This document shows positions 27,309 through 35,569 of a DNA stretch of 64,000 nt, piece after piece (positions within the stretch are counted from its first letter, which is position 1; each line of letters starts with the position of its first letter). The translations under genes were made by a program, and so were the position numbers. This stretch comes from Pedobacter sp. Leaf216. Its GTDB lineage: Bacteria > Bacteroidota > Bacteroidia > Sphingobacteriales > Sphingobacteriaceae. Under the pieces are notes generated by a model. That model saw only the letters and a list, made by a program, of their open reading frames with translations. It did not search any database and was not told the origin of the DNA. The stretch lies in the NCBI RefSeq assembly GCF_001421515.1, contig NZ_LMKM01000036.1, positions 124,001-188,000 on the forward strand, written 5' to 3'.

Positions 27309-27974
27309 ATGGAACATCAACATTCAGTAGAAGAGCTAAAAAATATTGCAAAACAATTAAGTTGCCCTGAAAGTGAGCATGGCATTAAAACAGGGGAGAT
27401 GATGCATGCCAATAACATCGGAATGACTAATGCTGCAATTAATGCATTACAGCTAAAAAGCAATGAAACCGTTTTAGAAATTGGTCATGGTAATGGCGGT
27501 CATATCGCTCAATTATTATTAAAAGCAGAAAATATAACGTATTACGGAGCCGATATTTCGGAAACGATGATTGCTGAGGCCGAAAAGATCAACCAGCATT
27601 ATATTACAAATGGAAAAGTTCATTTTCAGTTAAGCGATGGCGTTACGCTGCCATTTGAAAATTATATGTTCGATAAAGTTTTTACTGTTAATACGATCTA
27701 TTTTTGGCCTGATGCGAGCAAATACCTGAACGAAATTAAGCGTGTATTAAAGCCTAAAGGGACTTTAGCTATATGTTTTGCGGATAAAACCTTTATGCAA
27801 AACCTTCCTTTTACCCCTTATGGATTTACACTATATGAGGTAAAAACCGTAATAGACTTATTAGAGAATGCAGGTTTTACAATTAAAGATTCTATTAAAA
27901 AGTTAGAACAGGTTCAAAGTAAAACATCCGGCCAGGTAGAAAGGGAATATTACGTAGTAATGGCTAAAGCATAA
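27309..27974 (+). CDS. Class I SAM-dependent methyltransferase
   Basis: A 221-residue methyltransferase of the ubiE/type 11 class. The SAM site is ETVLEIGHGNGGH (motif I), then YYGADISETMI (motif II) and DKVFTVNTIYFWPD with LNEIKRVLKPKGTLAICF. Substrate unknown. The start is ATG at 27309; the frame could begin at TTG 27303, but that TTG is the end of a TAGCTTTG resembling a promoter minus-7 element. The last 37 bases of the gene are part of a 150-base tandem duplication downstream. Confidence 0.85.
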   Translation: MEHQHSVEELKNIAKQLSCPESEHGIKTGEMMHANNIGMTNAAINALQLKSNETVLEIGHGNGGHIAQLLLKAENITYYGADISETMIAEAEKINQHYITNGKVHFQLSDGVTLPFENYMFDKVFTVNTIYFWPDASKYLNEIKRVLKPKGTLAICFADKTFMQNLPFTPYGFTLYEVKTVIDLLENAGFTIKDSIKKLEQVQSKTSGQVEREYYVVMAKA

Positions 27975-28250
27975 GAAACAAATAATAGTAACGAGGATTA
28001 GCGAGAATAGCGATTGTATCGCTAATAAAAAAAACCTACATTTTAAATGTGAATCTTATTCATCCTCATTAAAAACGAGGGCGATAATAAGAAAGGGAAT
28101 ATTAAGTAGTAACGGCTAAAGATTATGGAACAAATAATAGTCCTCGTTTGTAACGAGGATTAGCGAGAATAGCGATTGTATCGCTAATAAAAAAAACCTA
28201 CATTTTAAATGTGAATCTCATTCATTATCGTTAAAAACGAGGACGATAGA
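27938..28250. repeat. Two-copy tandem duplication covering the methyltransferase 3' end
   Basis: Copy 1 (27938-28089) and copy 2 (28090-28250) are about nine-tenths identical, with a 152-base offset. The unit starts inside the methyltransferase gene (AGAAAGGGAATATTA) and includes the stop and the intergenic DNA. Copy 2 has ten extra bases (TCCTCGTTTG at 28141-28150), which complete a TCCTCGTT/AACGAGGA hairpin that copy 1 lacks. Both copies carry the TAGCGAT/ATCGCTA stem and ACATTTTAAATGT. Confidence 0.85.
28090..28140 (+). pseudogene. Duplicated fragment of the methyltransferase 3' end
   Basis: Part of the second copy of the tandem duplication. It repeats the last codons of the methyltransferase (Glu-Arg-Glu-Tyr), but a C-to-A change turns the next Tyr codon into a stop (TAC to TAA), and the original stop codon is altered. 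It has no start codon and cannot be a gene. Confidence 0.7.
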
Positions 28251-28257
28251 TAAACCT

Positions 28258-29067
28258 TTAATACAAAATTAAATACAAATAAGCGTAAACAACTGGAGCA
28301 GCCAGTAACAAGCCGTCAAAACGATCCAACAAACCACCATGCCCTGGTAATAACCCTCCGCTATCTTTTGTATCCAAGCTGCGTTTGAGCATCGATTCCA
28401 CAAGATCACCCAAAGTACCGAAACTGGCAATTAACACGGCCATGCCAGCCCAAACCCAGGCAGGATTTTCTGTAAACCAAAACGATAAAGCAAAAGCAAC
28501 CAAAACGCTGGTAAACATGCCTCCAAAAAAGCCTTCCCAGCTTTTCTTTGGCGAATGGCGCTCAAACAGTTTGCTTTTACCGTATTTTACACCAAAAAGA
28601 TAAGCCCCTGTATCATTTGCCCAAAGCATTAATAAAAATGCAAGTGGAAAATGAAAATTATATTCATTCCAATCTTTTAAAAACCCTAAAGCATGGAAAA
28701 AGCAAAATGGAATGGTTACATAAACAAAGCCCACAAAAGTGTAAGAGATATTGGCAAAAGGAATTTTATTCTTTTTATAAAGTTCTGTAATAAATACAGA
28801 GAAAATTAAAGGTATACACAGCAGCAAATATTTAACATCATATTTAAGGTAATGTAAGCCTGCAGCCATTAAAAATATCAGGAAACCGGCTACTAAACCA
28901 ATGTTACGGTGTGGCCTGATCCCCGAATTTTTGATCAGTTTATAAAACTCGAATAAGGATAAAACACTTAAAACAAGATAGAAAATAGAAAATGTATAAC
29001 TCCCTAAAAAAATAGAGCCAAGCATTACAATGGTAAAAAAGAAAGCGGTTATTGCCCTGGTTTTCAT
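28258..29067 (-). CDS. cdsA: Phosphatidate cytidylyltransferase
   Basis: Makes CDP-diacylglycerol from phosphatidate and CTP, the branch point of phospholipid synthesis. A 269-residue protein with about seven membrane segments and the family signature near the C-terminus: FGTLGDLVESMLKR, SLDTKDSGGLLPGHGGLLDR, FDGLL. The SPKKSWEGFFGG substrate loop is also present. It is last in a minus-strand operon with a CPBP-family membrane protein and a DUF2007 protein, 45 bases after the latter. Confidence 0.95.
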   Translation of the reverse strand: MKTRAITAFFFTIVMLGSIFLGSYTFSIFYLVLSVLSLFEFYKLIKNSGIRPHRNIGLVAGFLIFLMAAGLHYLKYDVKYLLLCIPLIFSVFITELYKKNKIPFANISYTFVGFVYVTIPFCFFHALGFLKDWNEYNFHFPLAFLLMLWANDTGAYLFGVKYGKSKLFERHSPKKSWEGFFGGMFTSVLVAFALSFWFTENPAWVWAGMAVLIASFGTLGDLVESMLKRSLDTKDSGGLLPGHGGLLDRFDGLLLAAPVVYAYLYLILY

Positions 29068-29112
29068 TTAAGATAGGAGGTAAAAGGTGTAGGGGATAAG
29101 GTCATGTTTTTA

Positions 29113-29319
29113 CTAATCAATTTCGTTTTCAACGATATATTCTATGGCTTTATCAAAATCGACCTTACTTACTAAAACATTTATTTCGCCAATATTATAT
29201 GCCGAGAGCTGTTTATTCATTGTTACCGCGGGGATGCCAGCCTCTGTTAACCCCTGTTTTAATACCTCTGCCGCAAAGGCATCGCTGGTGGTATATACTT
29301 TAACCCAATTTTCGCTCAC
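29113..29319 (-). CDS. DUF2007 domain protein
   Basis: A 68-residue protein of the DUF2007 (putative signal transducing protein) family, with the VKVYTTSDAFAAEVLKQGLTEAGIP pattern (core FAAEVLKQGLTEAGIP) and the NIGEINVLVSKVDFDKA strand. It begins with GTG at 29317-29319 and overlaps the end of the CPBP gene by 20 bases, so it is probably translationally coupled. Relatives may bind small ligands or act as a GlnB-like partner, but nothing is established. Confidence 0.78.
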   Translation of the reverse strand: MSENWVKVYTTSDAFAAEVLKQGLTEAGIPAVTMNKQLSAYNIGEINVLVSKVDFDKAIEYIVENEID

Positions 29320-30226
29320 GTGTTGCGCTATCTTTAAAAAATTTGAACAAAGCTATGGTAATTATTGCACTAATTAAATAGCCATACCACGGAAAACCGA
29401 TTGGTTGGTCAGCTTTATCTAAAGGCATATGGTGTTTCTGCATGTAAAAAGCTGCACAAACTGCGTAAGCATTATTTATAAAGTGGGCTAAAATGGCATA
29501 CCAGATACTTCCACTATAATAATATAAATAACCAAAGCCTGCACCTAAAAGCATACGCGGTACAAAACCATAAAACTGAACATGAATGGCACTAAAAATA
29601 ATTGCAGTACTCCAGATTGCAACATGATGATTGCCAAGCATTTTTTGTAGCGAACCCTGAAGTCCGGCCCTAAAAAAAAGTTCTTCGCCAATTGCCGGCA
29701 ATGCGGCAATCATGATTAAATTGACTACAAAATCCCAATTACTCCTTACCGTTATCAGCTGAATCGTCATTTTCATCGCTTGCTGCTCCTTCATTTTCAT
29801 CCAATTTTCGAGTCCTTTCAAAAACTCTGGCAACACCATTTTCTGATTCAGTACAGCTGTCCATTCCATAACAGGCATACTCACAATCATGATAATAAAA
29901 ACCAATATCAATAGGAGAAAAGAGGGTTTATTAAAACCATAAAAAGTACTTGGCTTTCGCCCTTCTGTATAGGCTAAAACGATAGGAGGTAATATAAACA
30001 TCCCGGTAGAACTAAAAATCTGAATGATTTTTAATGCTGTAATAAACTTAGGGTCACCATTTAAAATCATCCCAAATTCACCAAATACGGAGGTGCCGTA
30101 TACCATTGCAATTACAATAAAGCCTAATACTGTGCAGATTACCGCTCCTGCAGCCCAGTAAAGGCAAAGTAAAAATATCTGTAAAAGTGGGTGGCTTTCC
30201 TTTCGGATGGGTGTTACAAAATTCAT
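29300..30226 (-). CDS. CPBP family intramembrane glutamic endopeptidase
   Basis: A 308-residue polytopic membrane protein of the CPBP/ABI family. Catalytic features: GEELFFRAGLQG (Glu-Glu and the downstream Arg), the His of FSAIHVQFYGFVPRML, and the His-Phe-Ile-Asn-Asn near the end (AILAHFINNAYA). The family includes Rce1-type CAAX proteases and bacteriocin self-immunity proteins; the substrate here is unknown. First gene of the operon with DUF2007 and cdsA, divergent from dusB with 43 bases between start codons. Confidence 0.88.
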   Translation of the reverse strand: MNFVTPIRKESHPLLQIFLLCLYWAAGAVICTVLGFIVIAMVYGTSVFGEFGMILNGDPKFITALKIIQIFSSTGMFILPPIVLAYTEGRKPSTFYGFNKPSFLLLILVFIIMIVSMPVMEWTAVLNQKMVLPEFLKGLENWMKMKEQQAMKMTIQLITVRSNWDFVVNLIMIAALPAIGEELFFRAGLQGSLQKMLGNHHVAIWSTAIIFSAIHVQFYGFVPRMLLGAGFGYLYYYSGSIWYAILAHFINNAYAVCAAFYMQKHHMPLDKADQPIGFPWYGYLISAIITIALFKFFKDSATRERKLG

Positions 30227-30232
30227 TATTTG

Positions 30233-30240
30233 TACCTTTG
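30233..30240 (+). promoter_or_regulatory. Predicted minus-7 element of dusB
   Basis: TACCTTTG matches TAnnTTTG exactly and lies 29 bases before the dusB ATG. No well-spaced TTTG was found, so only half of the promoter is supported. It lies within the 43 bases separating the divergent CPBP gene. Confidence 0.45.
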
Positions 30241-30269
30241 TATGTTTTATTAATCGTTGAAGATAGAAA

Positions 30270-31277
30270 ATGTCTGTTAAGATAGGAAATATAGATTTAG
30301 GTGAGTTCCCGTTACTGTTGGCTCCAATGGAGGATGTAAGTGATCCGCCTTTCCGTTATGTATGCAAAAAAAACGGGGCAGATATGATGTATACCGAATT
30401 TATTTCTTCGGAAGGTTTAATCCGTGATGCAGCTAAAAGCATTCAAAAACTTGATATTTTCGAATACGAAAGACCAATCGGGATTCAGATTTTTGGTGGT
30501 GATATTGAACATATGCGCGAAGCTTCAGAAATCGCTTCTGCTGCAGGGCCCGATCTTGTTGACATCAACTACGGCTGCCCGGTAAAAAATGTAGTATGCA
30601 AAGGCGCGGGATCAAGCTTGCTTCAGGATATTGATAAAATGGTAAAAATGACTGATGCTGTAGTTAAGGCCTCTCATTTACCTGTTACCGTTAAAACCCG
30701 CCTTGGTTGGGATGATAATACTAAAAATGTTTATGAAGTTGCAGAAAGATTGCAGGATGTAGGTATTCAAGCACTTACCATCCATGGCAGAACCAGGGCA
30801 CAATTATATAAAGGCGAAGCTGATTGGTCGCTCATCCGCGAAATTAAACGCAATCCCCGGATAAAAATTCCAATTTTTGGCAATGGTGATGTAGACAGTC
30901 CGGAAAAAGCTGCAAACTGGCGTATGGAATATGAAATAGATGGCATTATGATTGGTCGCGCTGCCATTGGCTATCCATGGATTTTCCGCGAAGTAAAACA
31001 CTTTTTTAAAACCGGCGAACATCTTGCCGGACCAACTATCGAAGAAAGAATTGAAGTTTGCCGTACACATTTGGATAAATCGCTGGAATGGAAGGGACCT
31101 AAAACCGGAATTTTTGAGATGCGCCGCCATTATGCAAACTATTTTAAAGGCCTGCCAGATTTTAAACCTTACAGAATGCGTTTGGTTGCAGAGCCGGATA
31201 TTAACAACATTTACAGTATTTTAGAAGAAGTGGCAGAGAAATTTGCCGACTATGATGCCACTAAAGTACTGGCTTGA
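30270..31277 (+). CDS. dusB: tRNA-dihydrouridine synthase
   Basis: Reduces uridine to dihydrouridine in the D-loop of tRNA using FMN and NADPH. The 335-residue TIM barrel has APMEDVSDPPFRYVC near the start, the active-site cysteine in DINYGCPVKNVVCKGAGSS, the TVKTRLGWD phosphate loop, LTIHGRTRAQ and IFGNGDV. It is followed by apaG 36 bases downstream. The split between DusA, B and C subtypes is inferred from the general pattern. Confidence 0.93.
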   Translation: MSVKIGNIDLGEFPLLLAPMEDVSDPPFRYVCKKNGADMMYTEFISSEGLIRDAAKSIQKLDIFEYERPIGIQIFGGDIEHMREASEIASAAGPDLVDINYGCPVKNVVCKGAGSSLLQDIDKMVKMTDAVVKASHLPVTVKTRLGWDDNTKNVYEVAERLQDVGIQALTIHGRTRAQLYKGEADWSLIREIKRNPRIKIPIFGNGDVDSPEKAANWRMEYEIDGIMIGRAAIGYPWIFREVKHFFKTGEHLAGPTIEERIEVCRTHLDKSLEWKGPKTGIFEMRRHYANYFKGLPDFKPYRMRLVAEPDINNIYSILEEVAEKFADYDATKVLA

Positions 31278-31313
31278 TTTTTGAAAGGTTTTTTTATACA
31301 TTCGTAAATCATC

Positions 31314-31700
31314 ATGGTTACAGCTATTACAGACGGGGTTAAAGTTTCGGTAGAAACACTTTACCAGCCAGAATATTCAAATCCGGCCAACGAACATTTT
31401 ATGTTTGCCTATCGCGTAGAAATCTCAAACCTTTCTGATTATGCTGTACAGTTAATGCGCCGTCAATGGTTAATTTTCGATTCTAACAGCAGCCGCAGAG
31501 AAGTAGAAGGAGAAGGTGTTGTAGGTTTGCAACCTGTTATTCAACCTGGCGAAACCCACGTATATGTTTCTGGCTGCAATTTAAAAACGGATATGGGCAG
31601 CATGAAGGGTACCTACCTTATGAAACGTGATATTGATGATTCAGAATTTGATGTTGATATACCAGAGTTTCAATTGGTAGCACCTTATAAACTGAATTAA
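31314..31700 (+). CDS. apaG: ApaG family protein
   Basis: A 128-residue ApaG protein, a fibronectin-type beta sandwich that in E. coli is linked to cobalt/magnesium efflux (CorD), although the biochemistry is unclear. Family features: HFMFAYRVEISNLSDYAVQL, RRQWLIFDSN, VEGEGVVGLQPVIQPGE and GSMKGTYLM. It follows dusB and is the last gene before an 0.85 kb tandem repeat array. Confidence 0.93.
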   Translation: MVTAITDGVKVSVETLYQPEYSNPANEHFMFAYRVEISNLSDYAVQLMRRQWLIFDSNSSRREVEGEGVVGLQPVIQPGETHVYVSGCNLKTDMGSMKGTYLMKRDIDDSEFDVDIPEFQLVAPYKLN

Positions 31701-31720
31701 TTTACAAATATTAATCTCTA

Positions 31721-32452
31721 GCGTCATCTCCCTGAACTTATTTCTGGGTCTATCTGGCTAAAAAAATGCTGAAATAAATTCAGCAGGACGTTAGCGTGTG
31801 AAAAAATAAAATCTTTACCAATGGCTGCGGGAGAGTGAACTTACCCATTTACAACAAACTGGTTTTCCTAATAAAAATTTCCAATAGCATCGTCTCCCTG
31901 AATTTATTTCAGGGTCTATCTGGATAAAAAGATGCTGAAATAAATTCAGCAGGACGTTAGCGTGTGAAAAAGTAAAATTCTTTACCAATAGTAGCGGAGC
32001 GGACTTTATTTATTTACCACAAACTGGCTTTCCTAATAAAAATTTTCAATAGCGTCGTCTCCCTGAATTTATTTCAGGGTCTATCTGGCTAAAAAGATGC
32101 TTAAATAAATTCAGCAGGACGTTGAGTTTAAAAAAGTAAAAAATCTTTACCAATAGTAGCGGAGCGGACTTTATTTATTTACAACAAACTGGTTTTCCTA
32201 ATAAAAATTTCCAATAGCGTCGTCTCCCTGAATTTATTTCAGGGTCTATCTGGCTAAAAAGATGCTTAAATAAATTCAGCAGGACGTTGAGTTTAAAAAA
32301 GTAGAAAATCTTTACCAATAGTAGCGGGAGAGGGAACTTACCCATATACAACAAACTGGTTTTCCTAATAAAAATTTCCAATAGCGTCGTCTCCCTGAAT
32401 ATATTTCAGGGTCTATCTGGCTAAAAAGATGCTGAAATAAATTCAGCAGGAA
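31721..32452. repeat. Five-copy, 165-base tandem array containing palindromes
   Basis: Head-to-tail copies start at 31721, 31887, 32052, 32217 and 32384 (offsets 166, 165, 165, 167); the fifth is cut after about 69 bases. Each unit carries CCCTGAATTTATTTCAGGG and GCTGAAATAAATTCAGC hairpins, then a 90-base linker with CTTTACCAATAGTAGCGG and AACAAACTGGTTTTCC. The palindromes are related to dispersed family B. Variants in the linker and second hairpin are shared in different combinations between copies. No open frame runs through it. Confidence 0.92.
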
Positions 32453-32502
32453 TTTGGTGTTAAATCACACCTTCTTTAGAAACAAGTTAGTAAACTCTAA
32501 TG

Positions 32503-32532
32503 AACAAAAACGGCCAGAAATAATCCTGGCCG
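32503..32532 (-). terminator. Terminator of the YugP-like gene
   Basis: Stem CGGCCAG (32511-32517) with CTGGCCG (32526-32532), followed on the minus strand by TTTTTGTTCA. Confidence 0.8.
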
Positions 32533-32559
32533 CCATGTGTTTTTCTAATTAAAATATCG

Positions 32560-33276
32560 CTAATCTCTGCTTCTACCAAAAAGCATCGATGCGTAATACA
32601 ATAAATTGGCTAATGCACCAACTGCTGCCACTACATACGTCATAGCTGCCCACCAGAGTGCATCTTTAGCCTGAGCATTTTCTTCCTGCGTTTGCATTAC
32701 ACCGTTATTATTTTTTAACCATGCCAATGCGCGGTTACTGGCATCAAATTCTACCGGTAAGGTAATTACGCTAAATATGGTTACGAGTGCCAGTCCTACC
32801 ACACCTATTGCTAAAACAATCGGGTTTCCGGTAAAGCCAATCAGCAAAACACCAATTAATAAAACCCACTGTAACAGATTGGATGAAATACTCACCACCG
32901 GCACCATGCTGCTTCTCAACTGTAGCCAATGATATGATTTTGCCTGTTGTACGGCATGCCCACATTCGTGTGCCGCCACAGCTGCTGCTGCTACGCTTCG
33001 GCTGTAATATACATCTGTACTTAAATTAACGGTTTTATCTGATGGATTGTAATGATCTGTTAATTGCCCTTCGGTACTCATCACCTTCACGTCGTATATC
33101 CCATTATCATGCAGCATTCGCTCTGCCACCTCTTTGCCCGATAAACCTGAGCTTAATTGCATTTCGGCATACTTAGAAAACTTATTTCTAAATCGCCATT
33201 GTACAAACATGCTCAACAATAATACCGGGATGATTAATATTAAATAAACTCCCATTTTCTTATGTATGTTTTTCAT
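32560..33276 (-). CDS. YugP-like membrane zinc metallopeptidase
   Basis: A 238-residue membrane protein of the Zn_peptidase_2 family (YugP of Bacillus). The zinc motif His-Glu-Cys-Gly-His is in AAAVAAHECGHAVQQAKSY; the third ligand region is LPVEFDASNRALAWL. Hydrophobic segments: about 9-26, two overlapping ones around 130-175, and one near the end (TYVVAAVGALANLLYYASML). Substrate unknown. Transcribed alone and ended by its own hairpin. Confidence 0.9.
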   Translation of the reverse strand: MKNIHKKMGVYLILIIPVLLLSMFVQWRFRNKFSKYAEMQLSSGLSGKEVAERMLHDNGIYDVKVMSTEGQLTDHYNPSDKTVNLSTDVYYSRSVAAAAVAAHECGHAVQQAKSYHWLQLRSSMVPVVSISSNLLQWVLLIGVLLIGFTGNPIVLAIGVVGLALVTIFSVITLPVEFDASNRALAWLKNNNGVMQTQEENAQAKDALWWAAMTYVVAAVGALANLLYYASMLFGRSRD

Positions 33277-33337
33277 TTAGCCTATATCAAAAAGCGTTCC
33301 TATATTATTTGAGCGTTAAAAAACTTACATTTATGCT

Positions 33338-34474
33338 ATGCCAAACACGTTTTCATACTGGGAAAAAGAATCGTTTTTTAATTTTGATGTCATTATAATT
33401 GGTAGTGGAATTGTTGGTTTAAATGCAGCAATACACCTAAAAAATTCATTGCCTTCATTAAAAATAGCAGTACTCGAACGCGGTTTTTTACCAACAGGGG
33501 CAAGCACCAAAAATGCAGGTTTTGCGTGCTTTGGAAGCATTTCTGAACTAATTGAGCAGGAAGAAATGGCTGATACTGACCGCCTTGCTACACTGATTGA
33601 AAGACGATGGAAAGGGCTGCTTAAGCTGCGCAACTTACTGGGTGATAAAACCATTGATTACCAATGTTTAGGCGGTTATGAATTATTTAAGAGCGAAGAT
33701 GATTTGTTGGCCACTACATGTGTATCTAAAATTGAACATTATAACCATATTATCAATGGTATTGTTGGGATGGATGTTTTTAAGCGCAGTGATGATAAAA
33801 TCAGTTTATTTGGTTTAAAGGGCGCATCAACACTCATCGAAAACCAATATGAAGCACAGATTGATAGCGGTAAAATGATGTTCTCACTACTGCAATATGC
33901 ACAACAGCTGGGTATTACTATACTAAATAATTGCCCTGTAGATAAAATTGAGGAGGAAACAAATTTTACGCGTCTGTTAACAATCCACGGAACCTTTTCA
34001 TGCAAAAATTTGGTTATGACCACCAATGCCTTTATAAAAAACTTATTGCCTGATATTGATATTGTTCCGGGCCGGGGGCAGGTTTTAATTACCAAACCGA
34101 TTAAACACCTTAAAATAGAAGGTACGTTTCATTACGATAAAGGCTATTATTATTTTAGAAATATCAATAACAGGATTTTATTGGGTGGTGGCAGAAATAT
34201 TGATTTTAAAGCAGAAGAAACAACCTCATTTGGCCAAACTGATCAAATTCAGGCAGCGCTGGAAAGTTTACTCAAAAATGTAATTCTACCTCAGGTTAAT
34301 TATGAAATCGATTATCGCTGGAGCGGTATCATGGCTTTTGGTAAAACCCTGGAGCCGACGATCAGCCAAGTCCGTACCAGTATATTTTGTGCCACCGGCT
34401 GTAATGGTATGGGAATAGCAATCGGTGCGCAAACAGGCGAGGATGTGGCGAATTTATTGTTGAATAAATTATAG
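33338..34474 (+). CDS. FAD-dependent oxidoreductase (DAO family)
   Basis: A 378-residue flavoprotein of the D-amino acid oxidase/glycine oxidase superfamily. The FAD Rossmann motif is FDVIIIGSGIVGLNAAIHL (residues about 16-34), then VLERGFLPTGASTKNAGFACFG, and the C-terminal FAD loop IFCATGCNGMGIAIGAQTGE. Substrate unknown. It stands alone between a minus-strand peptidase gene and purU, with a dispersed palindrome just after it. Confidence 0.85.
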   Translation: MPNTFSYWEKESFFNFDVIIIGSGIVGLNAAIHLKNSLPSLKIAVLERGFLPTGASTKNAGFACFGSISELIEQEEMADTDRLATLIERRWKGLLKLRNLLGDKTIDYQCLGGYELFKSEDDLLATTCVSKIEHYNHIINGIVGMDVFKRSDDKISLFGLKGASTLIENQYEAQIDSGKMMFSLLQYAQQLGITILNNCPVDKIEEETNFTRLLTIHGTFSCKNLVMTTNAFIKNLLPDIDIVPGRGQVLITKPIKHLKIEGTFHYDKGYYYFRNINNRILLGGGRNIDFKAEETTSFGQTDQIQAALESLLKNVILPQVNYEIDYRWSGIMAFGKTLEPTISQVRTSIFCATGCNGMGIAIGAQTGEDVANLLLNKL

Positions 34475-34533
34475 CTGTTTTTTACCACATAGAACATTGA
34501 GTTAGGTTTTTTAAAGATCTATATAAAAAGCAT

Positions 34534-34586
34534 CGTCATCTCGACTGCGTTGCACCCGATAGCTATCAGGTCTGCTCGAAATGACG
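34534..34586. repeat. Dispersed palindromic repeat, family A (short copy)
   Basis: CGTCATCTCGA (34534-34544) and TCGAAATGACG (34576-34586) form the outer arms; the inner GATAGCTATC is itself a palindrome. It lies between the convergent FAD oxidoreductase and purU genes. Confidence 0.8.
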
Positions 34587-34611
34587 ACTTTTGGAACATA
34601 GCAAAATGCTT

Positions 34612-35451
34612 TTATTTAAACACAACCGTCTTATTTCCACTCACAAACACACGATCTTCGAAAATAAGTTCCAGAGCCTCTAACAAAACCTTTTTCTCAA
34701 TTTCTTTTCCCGCCCTAATCATTTCTTTTACCCCGAAATTATGATCAACATGATTGGTATGTTGTGTAATAATCGGTCCTTCATCCAAATTATCAGTAAC
34801 AAAATGAGCTGTTGCACCGATAATTTTTACACCACGTTCAAAGGCTTGCCGATAAGGATTTGCACCGATAAAAGCGGGTAAAAACGAGTGGTGGATATTG
34901 ATAATTTTACCTGCATAATCTTTTACAAAATCAGCAGATAAAATCCGCATAAACTTAGCAAGTACTAAATAATCTACTTCAAACTGATTAATAATTTCTT
35001 TTATTTCAGCCTCAAATACACTTTTATCCTTACCGCTGTGATCTACATAAAAATATGGAATACCTAATTTTTCGGTAAAATCTCTTAAGCTTTCATAATT
35101 GCCTATAACGCATTGTACATTAGCCCCCAAGGTTTTAAATTGGTTTTTGATCAATATTTCTGCTAAACAATGGTATTCTTTTGTTACTAAAACAGCAATC
35201 CTTTTCTCTTGCTCTGCTATTAAATTTATTTCAGCGGCATTTGGAAGATTTTCTAAAAGTTTTTCCTTTAATTTTTCTGCATCTTCGAGCATTCCGGTAC
35301 AGGCAATGCGGGTAAAAAATGATTTATTTACCTCATCCACAAACTCGCGCATGGCAATAATATTAAACTGGTGTGCTGCAAGCACCCGGGTGATATTGGT
35401 AACCAAACCTACCTGATCAGGGCAGGATATGAGGACTGTTAATGCGTTCAT
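34612..35451 (-). CDS. purU: Formyltetrahydrofolate deformylase
   Basis: Hydrolyses 10-formyltetrahydrofolate to formate and tetrahydrofolate, supplying formate for PurT and balancing one-carbon pools. The 279 residues hold an N-terminal ACT domain (VLISCPDQVGLVTNITRVLA) and the formyltransferase domain with LAKFMRILSADFV, IINIHHSFLPAFIGANPY and the catalytic Asp in DNLDEGPIITQ. All landmarks for PurU rather than PurN are present, including the ACT domain. Convergent with the FAD oxidoreductase gene. Confidence 0.95.
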   Translation of the reverse strand: MNALTVLISCPDQVGLVTNITRVLAAHQFNIIAMREFVDEVNKSFFTRIACTGMLEDAEKLKEKLLENLPNAAEINLIAEQEKRIAVLVTKEYHCLAEILIKNQFKTLGANVQCVIGNYESLRDFTEKLGIPYFYVDHSGKDKSVFEAEIKEIINQFEVDYLVLAKFMRILSADFVKDYAGKIINIHHSFLPAFIGANPYRQAFERGVKIIGATAHFVTDNLDEGPIITQHTNHVDHNFGVKEMIRAGKEIEKKVLLEALELIFEDRVFVSGNKTVVFK

Positions 35452-35569
35452 TTATAAAATACTAATGTTCAATTATAGAAATTTTTTTCGGTTATCCCTT
35501 TTTCATAATAACTAAAATTTTTTGGTATATCTATTTTAAATCTTCATTTTTGCTAAAATTTTTATCATT

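Noticed and set aside
32175..32381. 68-codon minus-strand frame in the array
   Set aside because: It lies within the repeat units, has no family match, and does not continue in phase through the other copies.
31721..32452. Tandem array as a CRISPR array
   Set aside because: Units are 165 bases with similar sequence throughout, not short repeats with unique spacers, and no cas gene is near.
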